The notes: generated by a model from the sequence alone, not told the origin. A stretch of DNA of 64,000 bases from Streptomyces sp. Je 1-79 (GCF_025195125.1 NZ_JAMGSL010000005.1:124001-188000), one strand, 5' to 3'. Shown: positions 53,275-61,999, counted from the stretch's first letter. Made by a program: numbers and translations.

Positions 53275-54297
53275 GTGTCGGCCACTGCATCCACTTCGCC
53301 CCGTCCGGACACGCCTCAACCCGCTCCGCCGCGCGATCGGCGCGCACGTCCGCGTACAGAGGCCGGAAAGGCCGGCCGCGACCTCGCGGCCCGACGGCGC
53401 TTCGGCGCACGCCTCAAGCGGGACCGAACGCTGCTGCTCCTGTGCGTGCCCGGCATCCTGTACTTCGCGGTGTTCTTCTACCTGCCGCTGGCGGGCAACG
53501 TCATCGCCTTCCAGGACTACCAGACGTATCTGGGGTTCCAGCAGAGCCCGTTCGTCGGCTGGGCCAACTTCACCGCGCTACTGGAACAGCCCGAGTTCTG
53601 GTCCGCCGTGTGGAACACCCTGGAGATCAGCGTCGTCCAGCTGTTCCTCTACTTCCCGGCGCCGATCGCCCTCGCGCTCTTCCTCAACTCCCTGATCGGT
53701 ACCAGGACCCGTCGGCTGATGCAGACCGTGGTCTACCTGCCGCACTTCCTGTCCTGGGTCGTGGTCGTGGGCATGTTCCAGCAGGTCTTCGGCGGCGCGG
53801 GCACGGTGACGAGTCTGCTCAACGACAACGGCATCGCCGTCGGCAACATCATGAACAACCCTGACACGTTCATCCTGCTGCTCACCTCCCAGGCCGTCTG
53901 GAAGGACGCCGGCTGGGGCGCGATCATCTTCCTCGCCGCCATGGCGTCCATCGACAACTCGCTCTACGAATCAGCGGCCATGGACGGCGCCGGGTGGCTA
54001 CGCCGCATGTGGCACATCACCCTGCCCGGCATCCGCCCCGTGATGATCATGCTGCTGATCCTGCGGCTCGGCGACATCCTCTCCGTCGGCTTCGAGCAGA
54101 TGCTGCTCCAGCGTGACGCGGTAGGCGCGGAAGCGGCGGAGGTACTGGACACCTACGTCTACTTCCACGGCGTCGTCGACGGGGACTGGGGCATGTCCAC
54201 CGCCGCGGGCCTGATGAAGGGCGTCATCGGATTCATCCTGATCGTCCTCGCGAACAAACTCGCTCACCGCCTCGGCGAGCAGGGGGTCTACCGATGA
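53275..54297 (+). CDS. Sugar ABC transporter permease (LplB/UgpA type)
   Basis: 340-residue permease with about six helices from residue 50. The ATPase-contact loop is SAAMDGAGWLRRMWHITLPG (near 227-246). LLCVPGILYFAVFFYLPLAG and VVYLPHFLSWVVVVGMF are typical of the LplB branch. Two GTG codons start the frame (53269 and 53275); the second is preferred because AGGAGG lies five bases before it and overlaps the first. Its stop overlaps the next gene's ATG. Confidence 0.92.
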   Translation: MSATASTSPRPDTPQPAPPRDRRARPRTEAGKAGRDLAARRRFGARLKRDRTLLLLCVPGILYFAVFFYLPLAGNVIAFQDYQTYLGFQQSPFVGWANFTALLEQPEFWSAVWNTLEISVVQLFLYFPAPIALALFLNSLIGTRTRRLMQTVVYLPHFLSWVVVVGMFQQVFGGAGTVTSLLNDNGIAVGNIMNNPDTFILLLTSQAVWKDAGWGAIIFLAAMASIDNSLYESAAMDGAGWLRRMWHITLPGIRPVMIMLLILRLGDILSVGFEQMLLQRDAVGAEAAEVLDTYVYFHGVVDGDWGMSTAAGLMKGVIGFILIVLANKLAHRLGEQGVYR

Positions 54298-55232
54298 GCA
54301 TGGCGTCGCTTTCGACGATTCTCGGCAAGGGCCGGCGCGGCCGCCGCCCGACCGAGCGCCCCGTATGGATGGAACAGCCCAGCAGGGCGGGCCAGGGGCT
54401 CAAGCTGTTGGTCATGGTCGCGATGATCGTCGCCGTCGGCTACCCGTTCCTGCTCGCCATCGGCACCAGCCTGGCCACCAAGGCCGAACTGGCGGCGAAC
54501 GGCGGATATGTGCTCTTCCCCGCGGATCCGACCTTGGAGGCGTACCGGGTGGTGCTCTCCGGTGGCGTGGTCACCCGCGCCGCGCTGGTCAGCGTCGGCA
54601 TCACCCTCGTCGGCACCGTACTGAGCCTGCTGTGCACGATCTGCCTCGCCTACGGGCTCTCGCGACCCGGGACCCTCGCCGGGAAGCCGTTGCTCCTCAT
54701 CGTGGTGGGCACGTTCCTCTTCACACCGGGCATCATCCCCAACTACCTGGTGGCGCAGGCGCTCGGACTGCTCGACACCTACGGCGCGATGGTCGTACCC
54801 ATCATGCTCAACGCCTTCAACGTCATCGTGGTGCGGGCATTCTTCCAAGGCATCCCGGAAGAACTGCACGAGGCCGCGCGCCTCGACGGGGCAGGCGATC
54901 TGAAGGTGCTGCTGAAGATAGTGCTCCCGCTGTCCAAGGCGGTGATCGCTGTGGTCGGCATGTTCTACGCGGTCACCTACTGGAACAGCTTCTTCAACGC
55001 GATGCTCTACATCAACGACCCGGACAAGCTGCCGCTGCAGGTCGTCCTGCGCTCGTACGTCCTCCAGGGCGACACGTTCAACGCCAAGGCGATGGGTGTC
55101 AGCGTCCTCCCGGCGAGCACCTCGCTGTCGATGGCCGTCCTCATCCTCGCCGTCCTGCCGATCATCGCGGTCTACCCGTTCCTGCAGAAGTACTTCACCA
55201 AGGGCGTCCTCACCGGCGCGATCAAAGCCTGA
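54294..55232 (+). CDS. Sugar ABC transporter permease (LplC/YtcP type)
   Basis: 312-residue partner permease, coupled to the previous gene by ATGA overlap. About six helices; contact loop EAARLDGAGDLKVLLKIVLP (near 195-214), then AVTYWNSFFNAMLYIND, typical of LplC. The cluster has no ATPase gene; transporters of this class in Streptomyces use the shared ATPase MsiK, which is the likely partner (inferred). Confidence 0.92.
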   Translation: MSMASLSTILGKGRRGRRPTERPVWMEQPSRAGQGLKLLVMVAMIVAVGYPFLLAIGTSLATKAELAANGGYVLFPADPTLEAYRVVLSGGVVTRAALVSVGITLVGTVLSLLCTICLAYGLSRPGTLAGKPLLLIVVGTFLFTPGIIPNYLVAQALGLLDTYGAMVVPIMLNAFNVIVVRAFFQGIPEELHEAARLDGAGDLKVLLKIVLPLSKAVIAVVGMFYAVTYWNSFFNAMLYINDPDKLPLQVVLRSYVLQGDTFNAKAMGVSVLPASTSLSMAVLILAVLPIIAVYPFLQKYFTKGVLTGAIKA

Positions 55233-55314
55233 GCCCTTCTTCCACCGTTCCTTTCGCCGGTCGCCGGTCATTCCCGCCGTTCGTCCTTCCCCCTTCATCG
55301 CTTCAGGGAGAGCC

Positions 55315-56976
55315 ATGTCCTCCAGAAACCTCAACCGTCGTGGATTCCTCGGCGCCGCCGGTGCGGCCGGCCTCACCGTCGCAGGAGGTGGTGCTCTCGC
55401 CGCGTGCAGCTCCGGAACGGGCACGTCCAACGGCGCCGGCGCGGAGGCCTCGGCCAGGCTGAAGCTGCCGACCTACGTGCCGGCGCAGGTCACCCCTCCG
55501 GACCTGCTCGGCAACGGCCAGGGCCTGGACCCCGCCTACCTGCGCTACCCCAAGGACCCCGCCCGTAGCGTCACCGCGGTGCCCGGTGACGGAAAGCCGG
55601 TCACCGCCCTGACGGAGACGTTCACCACCGCGGCCCCGGCCATGAACCGCAACTCCTACTGGCAGGAGCTCAACAAGCGGCTCGGCTCGGAACTGCGTAT
55701 GACGATCGTCAACGGCCTCGGTGCCGAGGACGTCTACCGCGCGAAGTTCAACGCGACCGTCGCCGGCGGCGACATGCACGACCTGATGTGGTTCCCCCCG
55801 AACCAGGGCCTGAAGAACGTCCCCGCCCTCCTCAAGGCCAAGTTCCACGACCTGACGCCGTACCTCGCGGGCGACGCCGTCAAGAAGTACCCCCACCTGG
55901 CGAACATCCCCGACTTCGCATGGCGCACCGCCGTCTTCAACGGCAAGCTCTGGGGCGTCGCCGTCCCGTACGGCCGAATGGGACAGGTCTACGTCGCCAA
56001 CGAGGACTTCTGGAAGCCTGTCGGCGGTGCGCGGTTCGACAGCGCCCAGGACTTCCTCGACAAGGGGAAGGAACTGCTCGACACCAAGCGCAAGAAGTAC
56101 GTGCTGGAGCCCGCCTACGTCAACCACATCGGTCAGTTCGCCCTGTGGTACGGCGCGCCCAACGGCTGGCGGCTGGACGGCGGCAAGCTCACCCACACGT
56201 TCGAGACGGAAGAGTTCTTCGCCGGACTCGAGTTCGCCCTCAAGTGCCGGCAGGCGCAGCTCTTCTGGCCGGACCCCAACCTCGCCACGACTCTGGAGAA
56301 GCTGGAGGGCGGCTTCCTCGGCGCCCATGTCCAGTCCTTTCCCGGCTTCCTCAACGACAGTGCGATGTACGACTGGCCGGCGAAGGTCATCGTCCCCTTC
56401 GCCGCGGAGCCGGGCATCAGGCCTAGCTTCAGCTTCGGCTACGGCTCGGTCGGGTTCACCGCGATCAACAAGACGGTGCCCAAGGAGCGCATCGAGACGC
56501 TGCTTCAGATCATGAACTACCTCAGCGCGCCCTTCGGCACCGCGGAGCGCCTCTTCCTCGACTACGGTCTGGAGGGCACCCATCACACCCGCTCCAAGGA
56601 CGGTGATGTCATGCTCAACACCAAGGGCAACGCCGAGGTGCTCACCACCCGGCAGGCCATCACCTTCTTCGGCAACGCTCCGCAGGCGCTCTACCTGCCC
56701 GGCAAGCCGGAGGTCACCAGCGCCATCCACCAGACCGAGCTCGAACTGATGAAGCTCGCCCGAGTCAATCCGACCACGGGCCTCTTCTCCGACACCAACT
56801 CGAACAAGGGCGCCTCCGCGTCCGGCGACTTCTACGGCGCCATCACCGACCTCGTGGCCGGCCGGAAGCCGCTCTCCTCCTTCAAGAAGGAGATCCTCCC
56901 CGCCTGGCAGCGGGCCGCGGGCAACGCGATGCGGCGCGAGTTCGAGAAGGCCATCGCCCAGGGCGGTGGCAAGTGA
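55315..56976 (+). CDS. Sugar ABC transporter binding lipoprotein with Tat signal
   Basis: 553-residue extracellular solute-binding protein of the LipO/LplA type. The N-terminus has a twin-arginine motif (NLNRRGFLGAAGAAGL) and a lipobox ALAAC (Cys30), so it is exported folded and then lipidated. The mature part is large for a binding protein, typical of oligosaccharide-binding members: VNGLGAEDVYRAKFNATVAGG, FNGKLWGVAVPYGRMG and DWPAKVIVPF. The ATG at 55315 has GGGAGA. Its stop overlaps the GTG of the dehydrogenase gene. Confidence 0.9.
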   Translation: MSSRNLNRRGFLGAAGAAGLTVAGGGALAACSSGTGTSNGAGAEASARLKLPTYVPAQVTPPDLLGNGQGLDPAYLRYPKDPARSVTAVPGDGKPVTALTETFTTAAPAMNRNSYWQELNKRLGSELRMTIVNGLGAEDVYRAKFNATVAGGDMHDLMWFPPNQGLKNVPALLKAKFHDLTPYLAGDAVKKYPHLANIPDFAWRTAVFNGKLWGVAVPYGRMGQVYVANEDFWKPVGGARFDSAQDFLDKGKELLDTKRKKYVLEPAYVNHIGQFALWYGAPNGWRLDGGKLTHTFETEEFFAGLEFALKCRQAQLFWPDPNLATTLEKLEGGFLGAHVQSFPGFLNDSAMYDWPAKVIVPFAAEPGIRPSFSFGYGSVGFTAINKTVPKERIETLLQIMNYLSAPFGTAERLFLDYGLEGTHHTRSKDGDVMLNTKGNAEVLTTRQAITFFGNAPQALYLPGKPEVTSAIHQTELELMKLARVNPTTGLFSDTNSNKGASASGDFYGAITDLVAGRKPLSSFKKEILPAWQRAAGNAMRREFEKAIAQGGGK

Positions 56977-58163
56977 CCGACGACCTGCGCATCGGCGTCA
57001 TCGGCCTCGGACTGCGGCGCAACCTCGCCGACTCCGCCCATCGTCCGGGCGAAGGCTCGGTCGTCGCCGCGGTGGCCGACACCGACCCGGCGGTGCGGAC
57101 CGGGGTTCCCGGGCGGTTCCCCGGCGCGACGGCCTACTCCGACCACCGGACGCTCCTCGACGACGACACCATCGACGCCGTCATCGTCGCCACCCCCGAC
57201 GACACGCACGAGGCCATCGCCTGCGACGCCCTCGAGGCGGGCAAGGCGACCTACGTGGAAAAGCCGCTGGGGATCACCGTCGAGCAGTGCGACACGATTC
57301 TGCGCACCGCGTACGAGACGGGCAGTCGCCTCTACGTCGGGCACAACATGCGGCACATGGGCGTCGTCCGGCTGATGCGCGACATCATCGCCCGCGGGGA
57401 CATCGGTGTGCCGAAGACCGTGTGGGTACGGCACTTCGTCTCGTACGGCGGTGACTACTACTTCAAGGACTGGCACGCCGACCGCCGCCGCACCACCGGG
57501 CTGCTGCTCCAGAAGGCGGCTCACGACATCGACGTGATCCACTGGCTGGCCGGCGGATACACGCAGCGCGTCAACGCCCTCGGAGATCTGATGGTCTACG
57601 GCGACCTGCCGCGTCGGGAGCCCGACACCCCGCGGCCGGAGGGCTGGCTGCGCACGTTCGAGTGGCCGCCGGGCGAGCGCAGGAACCTGCACCACATCGT
57701 GGATGTCGAGGACGTGTCCGTGATGAACATGCGGCTGGACAACGGCGTCGTCGCCGCCTACCAGCAGTGCCACTTCAGCCCCGACTACTGGCGCAACTAC
57801 ACGGTCATCGGGACCGAGGGCCGGCTGGAGAACTTCGGTGACCGGCCCGGCGACGAGGTCCGCGTCTGGAACACCGGACCGAGCGACTACCGCGTCGACG
57901 CCGACGCGGTCCACAAGGTGCCCGACGCGAAGGGCGGGCACGGCGGCGCGGACGCACGGATCATCGAGGAGTTCTGCCGCTTCGCACGCGACGGCGGTGC
58001 CACGGACACGTCGCCCGTCGCCGCCCGGATGAGTGTGGCCGCAGGGGTCATGGCGACGCGCTCGCTGCGCGAGGGCGGCGCGGCGTACGAGGTGCCACCG
58101 CTGGACCCGAGCCTGGTCGCCTACTTCGCGGACGGCCAGCGGCGGACGGAAGCGCTGAAGTAG
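56973..58163 (+). CDS. Gfo/Idh/MocA-family sugar oxidoreductase
   Basis: 396-residue NAD(P)-dependent dehydrogenase. The Rossmann motif is VIGLGLRRNLADS (about 9-21), the catalytic-region EKP occurs as VEKPLG (near 93-98), and the substrate part has HDIDVIHWLAGGY (near 187). The GTG start overlaps the preceding stop (GTGA), so it is translationally coupled with the transport genes and probably oxidises or reduces a sugar released from the imported compound. It is followed by a strong terminator. Confidence 0.9.
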   Translation: MTDDLRIGVIGLGLRRNLADSAHRPGEGSVVAAVADTDPAVRTGVPGRFPGATAYSDHRTLLDDDTIDAVIVATPDDTHEAIACDALEAGKATYVEKPLGITVEQCDTILRTAYETGSRLYVGHNMRHMGVVRLMRDIIARGDIGVPKTVWVRHFVSYGGDYYFKDWHADRRRTTGLLLQKAAHDIDVIHWLAGGYTQRVNALGDLMVYGDLPRREPDTPRPEGWLRTFEWPPGERRNLHHIVDVEDVSVMNMRLDNGVVAAYQQCHFSPDYWRNYTVIGTEGRLENFGDRPGDEVRVWNTGPSDYRVDADAVHKVPDAKGGHGGADARIIEEFCRFARDGGATDTSPVAARMSVAAGVMATRSLREGGAAYEVPPLDPSLVAYFADGQRRTEALK

Positions 58164-58185
58164 GAAGCGTCAGTGCACCGCACCA

Positions 58186-58219
58186 CCGCCCCGGCCTCCT
58201 CGCAGGAAGGCCGGGGCGG
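58186..58219 (+). terminator. Terminator of the sugar cluster
   Basis: CCGCCCCGGCCT (58186-58197) pairs exactly with 58208-58219; a bulged inner stem extends it. It begins 22 bp after the dehydrogenase stop. Confidence 0.8.
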
Positions 58220-58387
58220 TCGCGTTGCTCCACGGCCGCGCCGGTTCGTCGCCGGGGCTGGTGGACGTGGCTCGGCTCGCCGGTCACAAGCTCGCCGACG
58301 AACGCCTTCGCGAAGGCCGCCTCGACCTGTGATCGCGACACCAGATGCCCACGGCCGTCGAGCGGCTGTCGACCGCTCGTCAAGTGG

Positions 58388-58426
58388 GGTGATTCTGGAC
58401 CACTTGTCGGTGATCCTGGCCCACGT
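58388..58426. mobile_element. IS21-like terminal direct repeats (relic end)
   Basis: GGTGATTCTGGACCACTT (58388-58405) and GGTGATCCTGGCCCACGT (58409-58426) are tandem near-copies with a 21-bp period, as at IS21-family ends. About 320 bp to the right come istA- and istB-like fragments. No matching opposite end was found. Confidence 0.45.
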
Positions 58427-58740
58427 CAATGGCGGAAAAGAGCTTCTACGGTACGTGAGGACCGACCAGTACCCGAGCAGAGGTCCTGACCGCATTCCAT
58501 CGATATGCTGCTACCGCTGAGCACCGAACCCGGACTGACGGCCGCGCCGAAGGCCGGCGACGGGTGTCGCTATGTGGCGTCAATGCTCGATTTGGAAGCG
58601 GCTTTGGGACACTACGGTCTGGCGGATGCGGTTGGTGAATTCGGGGCTGCGCGCGATGCGTCGACCCCGTCGGCCGCCGCGTCACAGCCGGCGATGGGAG
58701 CCTGCCCCGGACCCGCCGGCAAACACAGGCCCCGAATCCG

Positions 58741-58874
58741 GGCCGCTGGCGGCCCTGCTGAACCGGACCGCGGTCACCCAGGTCGAGGTCGGCCGCCGGC
58801 CCCTGTCGGTCTATGACGAGCTGACCGGCACCCGCCCCTTCACCACCAAGCCGAGCACGAGGGAAACGTCTTGA
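58741..58874 (+). pseudogene. IstA-like transposase, C-terminal fragment
   Basis: The frame ending at 58874 codes GPLAALLNRTAVTQVEVGRR and PLSVYDELTG before a stop, resembling the C-terminal end of IS21-family IstA. Upstream of 58741 the frame is not recognisable and the catalytic domain is gone. The stop is immediately followed by istB-like sequence, as in intact istAB. Confidence 0.5.
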
Positions 58875-59076
58875 AACACGGCCGGCAAGCTGGGACTGCC
58901 CCACCTGGCCGACGCCCTGACTCAGTACGCTCAGCGGGCTGACGAGGCCAAGATTGCCCACTCCCGGCGGCCCGAGCAGAGCTGCGTTGGCCTTGGTGCT
59001 CCTGCACCACTGCGACGTGATCTCCATCAACGGCCCCAGCTACCGGCTCAAGAACCGGCTCTCTGCCATCGAGTGA
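58875..59076 (+). pseudogene. IstB-like helper ATPase, fused N- and C-terminal fragments
   Basis: Frame at 58875 codes AGKLGLPHLADALTQYAQ and RADEAKI, like the start of actinobacterial IstB. After about 58970 the match moves to another frame (from 58981): LVLLHHCDVISINGPSYRLK and NRLSAIE stop, like its end. The whole ATPase core between is deleted. Together with the istA remnant this is a dead IS21 element. Confidence 0.6.
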
Positions 59077-59122
59077 GACCAGGAAAGCGCAGCCTGACAA
59101 CGACCTGGTCGACAATGAGCGC

Positions 59123-59719
59123 ATGGACGTCCCTGAGCTGCTCGAATCAGCTTCCCTGCTGGTTCCGGAAGAGACCGCCACCGAGAACGACATCACGGTG
59201 CGAGATATCTGGGACTACCTCGTCCACGACGAGTGGGAGATCGCCCTGGGCCTGCTGGAGGAGCTAGGGGACGGTCGCTCGCTCCCTCTGGCGTTTTGGG
59301 AGAAGCTCGCCGACGCGGCCGAGCAGCTCCGGCTGGAGCGGAGCGCGGCTTGGTGCCATTGGCGGTGCTCAGAGATCCGCAACGGCGTGATCCGGGCGGA
59401 TCTGGCGCTCCGTCCTGCCGTCGAGGCGCGACGCACGACGCCGATCTCCGGTGCCGGTGTTCTGCGACCCATGTGGGACACCGGACACCTCTCACCCACC
59501 GGTGGACGTGCGGTCAGCATCGCCTGGCTCTGGGTTGAGAACATGCCCGTTCTCGAGCCCGGCGGCCGAGCCACGGTTCGCCTCGTGCCCCTCACCCCCT
59601 CCCACTGGACGCACGTCCAGCCCGGCCAGCAGATCACCATGCACGAGGACCGAACCGTGGCCGGCACCGCAGTCATCCTGGAGGTTCACCGCCCCGCCAC
59701 CGTCATGCCCTCGCGATGA
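59123..59719 (+). CDS. Hypothetical protein, unrecognised
   Basis: 198 residues, soluble, no signal peptide. The N-terminal half is acidic and helical (DVPELLESASLLVPEE, VRDIWDYLVHDEWEIALGLLEELGD); the C-terminal half is beta-rich with GGRATVRLVPLTPSHWTHVQ and ITMHEDRTVAGTAVILEV, which looks like a small beta-barrel as in elongation factor domains. The helical first half resembles the contact-dependent or polymorphic toxin immunity proteins found in actinobacteria, but that is a guess. It lies just after the IS21 relic in accessory DNA; its ATG lacks a strong ribosome site. Confidence 0.6.
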   Translation: MDVPELLESASLLVPEETATENDITVRDIWDYLVHDEWEIALGLLEELGDGRSLPLAFWEKLADAAEQLRLERSAAWCHWRCSEIRNGVIRADLALRPAVEARRTTPISGAGVLRPMWDTGHLSPTGGRAVSIAWLWVENMPVLEPGGRATVRLVPLTPSHWTHVQPGQQITMHEDRTVAGTAVILEVHRPATVMPSR

Positions 59720-60081
59720 CGTGACTGGCTCACAGCCTCCCTGCTGGTGCACGTATCTCCGTACTTGGTGGGGCACTCACAGGAGTACGCCGACAGGGAT
59801 CTCGTGCACCAACGTGACCCTGCTGGGCAGTCGGGAGAGGGGCACGTCCCAGCTCATGGTGACCTTCGGGGCGGGAGTCGATGAGCGGTTGCGGGGTTCA
59901 GGCTGGGGTTCTTCGTCGGACCCGCTCCGTCCCGCAGACGAGGGTCCGGGGGCGTCGCGAGCAGGAACGTGTAGAACTGAAGTTCAGCTGTAGTCGCAAT
60001 TCTAGACTGGGTCTGAGAAACAGCCATAGTCGCGCTAGAGTGGCCCCTGAGCTGTTGAAAGAGACCTACGGAGGCCGGGCT
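59720..60081. other. 361-bp gap with promoter-like repeats, no gene
   Basis: No convincing coding sequence was recognised. The last 110 bp hold a palindrome (59977-59987) and two 13-bp direct repeats before the downstream gene (see next entry). Confidence 0.5.
59977..60041 (+). promoter_or_regulatory. Repeats in the promoter region of the DUF6247 cassette
   Basis: CTGAAGTTCAG (59977-59987) is a palindrome. CAGCTGTAGTCGC (59985-59997) and CAGCCATAGTCGC (60021-60033) are direct repeats 36 bp apart. TAGAGT (60036-60041) is a -10-like hexamer 40 bp before the ATG. They may be sites for an autoregulator in the cassette. Confidence 0.4.
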
Positions 60082-60516
60082 ATGTCACCCCGCAAGAAGC
60101 GGGCCACACTCGCCCGCACAACTCGCCGCCCCTATGTGGATGACGCCACCTGGGACAGCGCCGACGACATCGCCGCCAGTGATGCCCTGACCGTCGGTCA
60201 CCTGCTCACCGTCCTCCTGGACCGGTATGCCGCCGGCGTCGTCGACGTGCCCCTTCCGGAGGAGGATGTGCGCGCGGGTGGACGCAGCGGGCACCTCGCC
60301 GCCATCGGAGATGCCGCCTGGGTCCACTCCGACGAGCGCCGAGCGCGGGAGGGCATCCAGTCCATGAGTGTCCTTTGCGAACTGCTGCTGCGTGAGACCG
60401 TTGCCGGACGCGTCTCGGCCGGTCTCGACGCCGCGCCGCGCGCCCAGCCGCAGACCGAGCCGCGCGAGGAAGCCGCGGGCGCCGTGACCCCGTCCCTGCT
60501 CCACCCCGCCGCCTGA
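60082..60516 (+). CDS. Hypothetical protein, first gene of a possible toxin-antitoxin cassette
   Basis: 144-residue soluble protein of no family I recognise. It begins with a basic stretch (SPRKKRATLARTTRRPYV), followed by a likely helical region (ASDALTVGHLLTVLLDRYAAG) and a Pro/Ala-rich tail. A basic start and helical core could suit a small DNA-binding protein. GGAGG lies 10 bases before the ATG. The DUF6247 gene follows after 14 bp, so the three small genes look like one operon. Confidence 0.7.
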   Translation: MSPRKKRATLARTTRRPYVDDATWDSADDIAASDALTVGHLLTVLLDRYAAGVVDVPLPEEDVRAGGRSGHLAAIGDAAWVHSDERRAREGIQSMSVLCELLLRETVAGRVSAGLDAAPRAQPQTEPREEAAGAVTPSLLHPAA

Positions 60517-60530
60517 GACCGGAGTCCGCC

Positions 60531-60875
60531 ATGACCGAGCGTGCCGCAGAGCCCACTGGCCCCCGCATCCCCATGCCCGAGAAGACCCCGGCCGCGCTCC
60601 GTGTAGCCGTCGGACGCCTCGACCCGACTGTCCTCGCCACGTTTGATCAGCAGTGGGACGAAGCGATGCGCCAAGCCCGCGATGAGTACACCCTCACACC
60701 GCCCCGTGCCTTTGTCGAGCACTGGTGGTCATGGGTCGGAGTCGCCCGCTACCCGCAGCGCCTCGCCCGCTTCCGTGAGTGCGAGCGCATCATCGGTGAG
60801 TCGGATGATCGAGCCGAGCGCCGCGCCGCAGCGAGTGAGCTGGCTTCCATCCTCGCCGAGGCTGTCGCCGCGTGA
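60531..60875 (+). CDS. DUF6247 family protein, possible antitoxin
   Basis: 114 residues. The core matches DUF6247: LRVAVGRLDPTVLATFDQQW (about 23-42), EAMRQARDEYTLTPPRAFVEHW and ARYPQRLARFRECER. The fold is probably helical. In actinobacteria such genes are often followed by a small gene with overlapping start, as here. The overlap (GTGA) and the order, DUF6247 first, suggest antitoxin followed by toxin; this is inferred and not known for the family. Confidence 0.75.
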   Translation: MTERAAEPTGPRIPMPEKTPAALRVAVGRLDPTVLATFDQQWDEAMRQARDEYTLTPPRAFVEHWWSWVGVARYPQRLARFRECERIIGESDDRAERRAAASELASILAEAVAA

Positions 60876-61150
60876 GTGACTGGACCTGGGAGTACGAACC
60901 CGATGCCGAGAACGTCGTAGGCGGCCTGGACAAGACCCAGCGGCTGGAGGTCGAAGCGATCGCGCAGCGGATCGCCGATGCCGTGGGAGTCCGTCGCATC
61001 GGCAAGCCCTTCGACATCACCGAGGCGGCATCCGGCGTCAGGACGTTCGCAGAGGGCGCCGTGATGGTCTGGTACCAGGAGGACTACCGCGACGATGTCG
61101 TCCTGGTCCTCCGCGCGCAGCACTTCGGAGCGCAGCATCTCGGCACCTGA
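60872..61150 (+). CDS. Small RelE/ParE-like protein, possible toxin
   Basis: 92 residues, GTG start overlapping the stop of the DUF6247 gene (GTGA). The layout, WTWEYEPDAENVVGGLDKTQ, helical VEAIAQRIADAV, then a beta region GAVMVWYQEDYRDDVVLVLR, resembles the short alpha-plus-beta RelE/ParE fold. The close pairing with DUF6247 supports a two-gene toxin-antitoxin unit. No catalytic residues can be named. It ends 72 bp before a TetR gene on the other strand. Confidence 0.7.
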   Translation: MSDWTWEYEPDAENVVGGLDKTQRLEVEAIAQRIADAVGVRRIGKPFDITEAASGVRTFAEGAVMVWYQEDYRDDVVLVLRAQHFGAQHLGT

Positions 61151-61221
61151 CCCCGCGCGGAGTGACGCTGCCGGGCGTGCCGTTGCGCGCCAGGATCCCA
61201 GCACTCTCATGGCGGCCGTCT

Positions 61222-61869
61222 TCACCCCGTTGCCGAGGTGGCCGCGCGTTCTTCTTCGAAGCCTGACAGCAGGGCGTCGAGCGCGAAGTCGAAGCGTGCT
61301 TCGGCCGCGTCCTCGCCTGCCTCCCTGGCGGCGGTGACCAGGAGCGGGTACGCCGCCGGGTCCAGTGAGGCCATGTCCCCGGCGCCGTCGACGCGGCCCG
61401 CCTGGGCGGCGGCGTGGCCGACGACGAAGCTGGTCAGTGAGTAGAGCACGTCCAGGCTCCTGGGCAGGGAGAAGCCCGCCCCGTGCAGCATCCCCACGAC
61501 GGCCTCCAGCGTCCGCAGGTTGCGGGGTGTCATGGCGGCCCGGGACAGCAGCAACGGCACGGTGTGCGGGTGGGCGTTGAGTGCGGCGACCAGCGCGTGG
61601 GCGTACGCGCTCAGGTCCGCCCGCCAGGTGGCGGCGCCGAACTCCGGGGGTACGGCCTCGGCGACGACCTGCTCGATCACCCCGTCCAGCAGAGCGACCT
61701 TGTTCGGCACGTGGTGGTAGAGGGTCATCGCCTCCACGCCCAGCTCGGCGCCGAGCCGCCGCATCGACAGCGCCTTCAGCCCTTCCTGGTCGACGAGCCG
61801 CAGCGCCGCCTCCAGGACGGCCTGCCGGGTGAGCCCCGCACGTTGTCCGCGAGCCCTGTTGGCCGCCAT
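61222..61869 (-). CDS. TetR-family regulator of the adjoining ABC exporter
   Basis: 215-residue regulator. HTH at about 33-52 (SMRRLGAELGVEAMTLYHHV), followed by the TetR-type C-terminal ligand domain. The ATG at 61867-61869 has GGAGGAGGGG. It is divergent from an ABC exporter gene across 130 bp that hold two TTAC-n3-GTAA palindromes at the exporter promoter, so it most likely represses the exporter and itself. Confidence 0.92.
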   Translation of the reverse strand: MAANRARGQRAGLTRQAVLEAALRLVDQEGLKALSMRRLGAELGVEAMTLYHHVPNKVALLDGVIEQVVAEAVPPEFGAATWRADLSAYAHALVAALNAHPHTVPLLLSRAAMTPRNLRTLEAVVGMLHGAGFSLPRSLDVLYSLTSFVVGHAAAQAGRVDGAGDMASLDPAAYPLLVTAAREAGEDAAEARFDFALDALLSGFEEERAATSATG

Positions 61870-61906
61870 GGCGCCCCTCCTCCGTACCGGACGCACCGTG
61901 ATCCGG

Positions 61907-61963
61907 TTGACGATTCTTACGATGTAAGTATAGCGTCCCGGTCCAGATTTACATTGTAAGAAT
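61907..61963 (+). promoter_or_regulatory. Exporter promoter with tandem TetR operators
   Basis: TTGACG (61907-61912) and TAGCGT (61931-61936), 18-bp spacer. CTTAC-GAT-GTAAG (61916-61928) fills the spacer and TTAC-ATT-GTAA (61949-61959) lies past the start site, centres 32 bp apart. Flanking ATTCTTAC and GTAAGAAT (61913-61920, 61956-61963) are exact reverse complements. Confidence 0.7.
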
Positions 61964-61999
61964 GTGGATGCCTCAAGGGTCGACGGGGATGAGGGGACG

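Noticed and set aside
58261..58332. Short frame VDVARLAGHKLADERL… resembling the C-terminal part of a tyrosine recombinase
   Set aside because: Only a few residues (DVARLxGHK) match and the Tyr motif that should follow is missing. Too weak to call.
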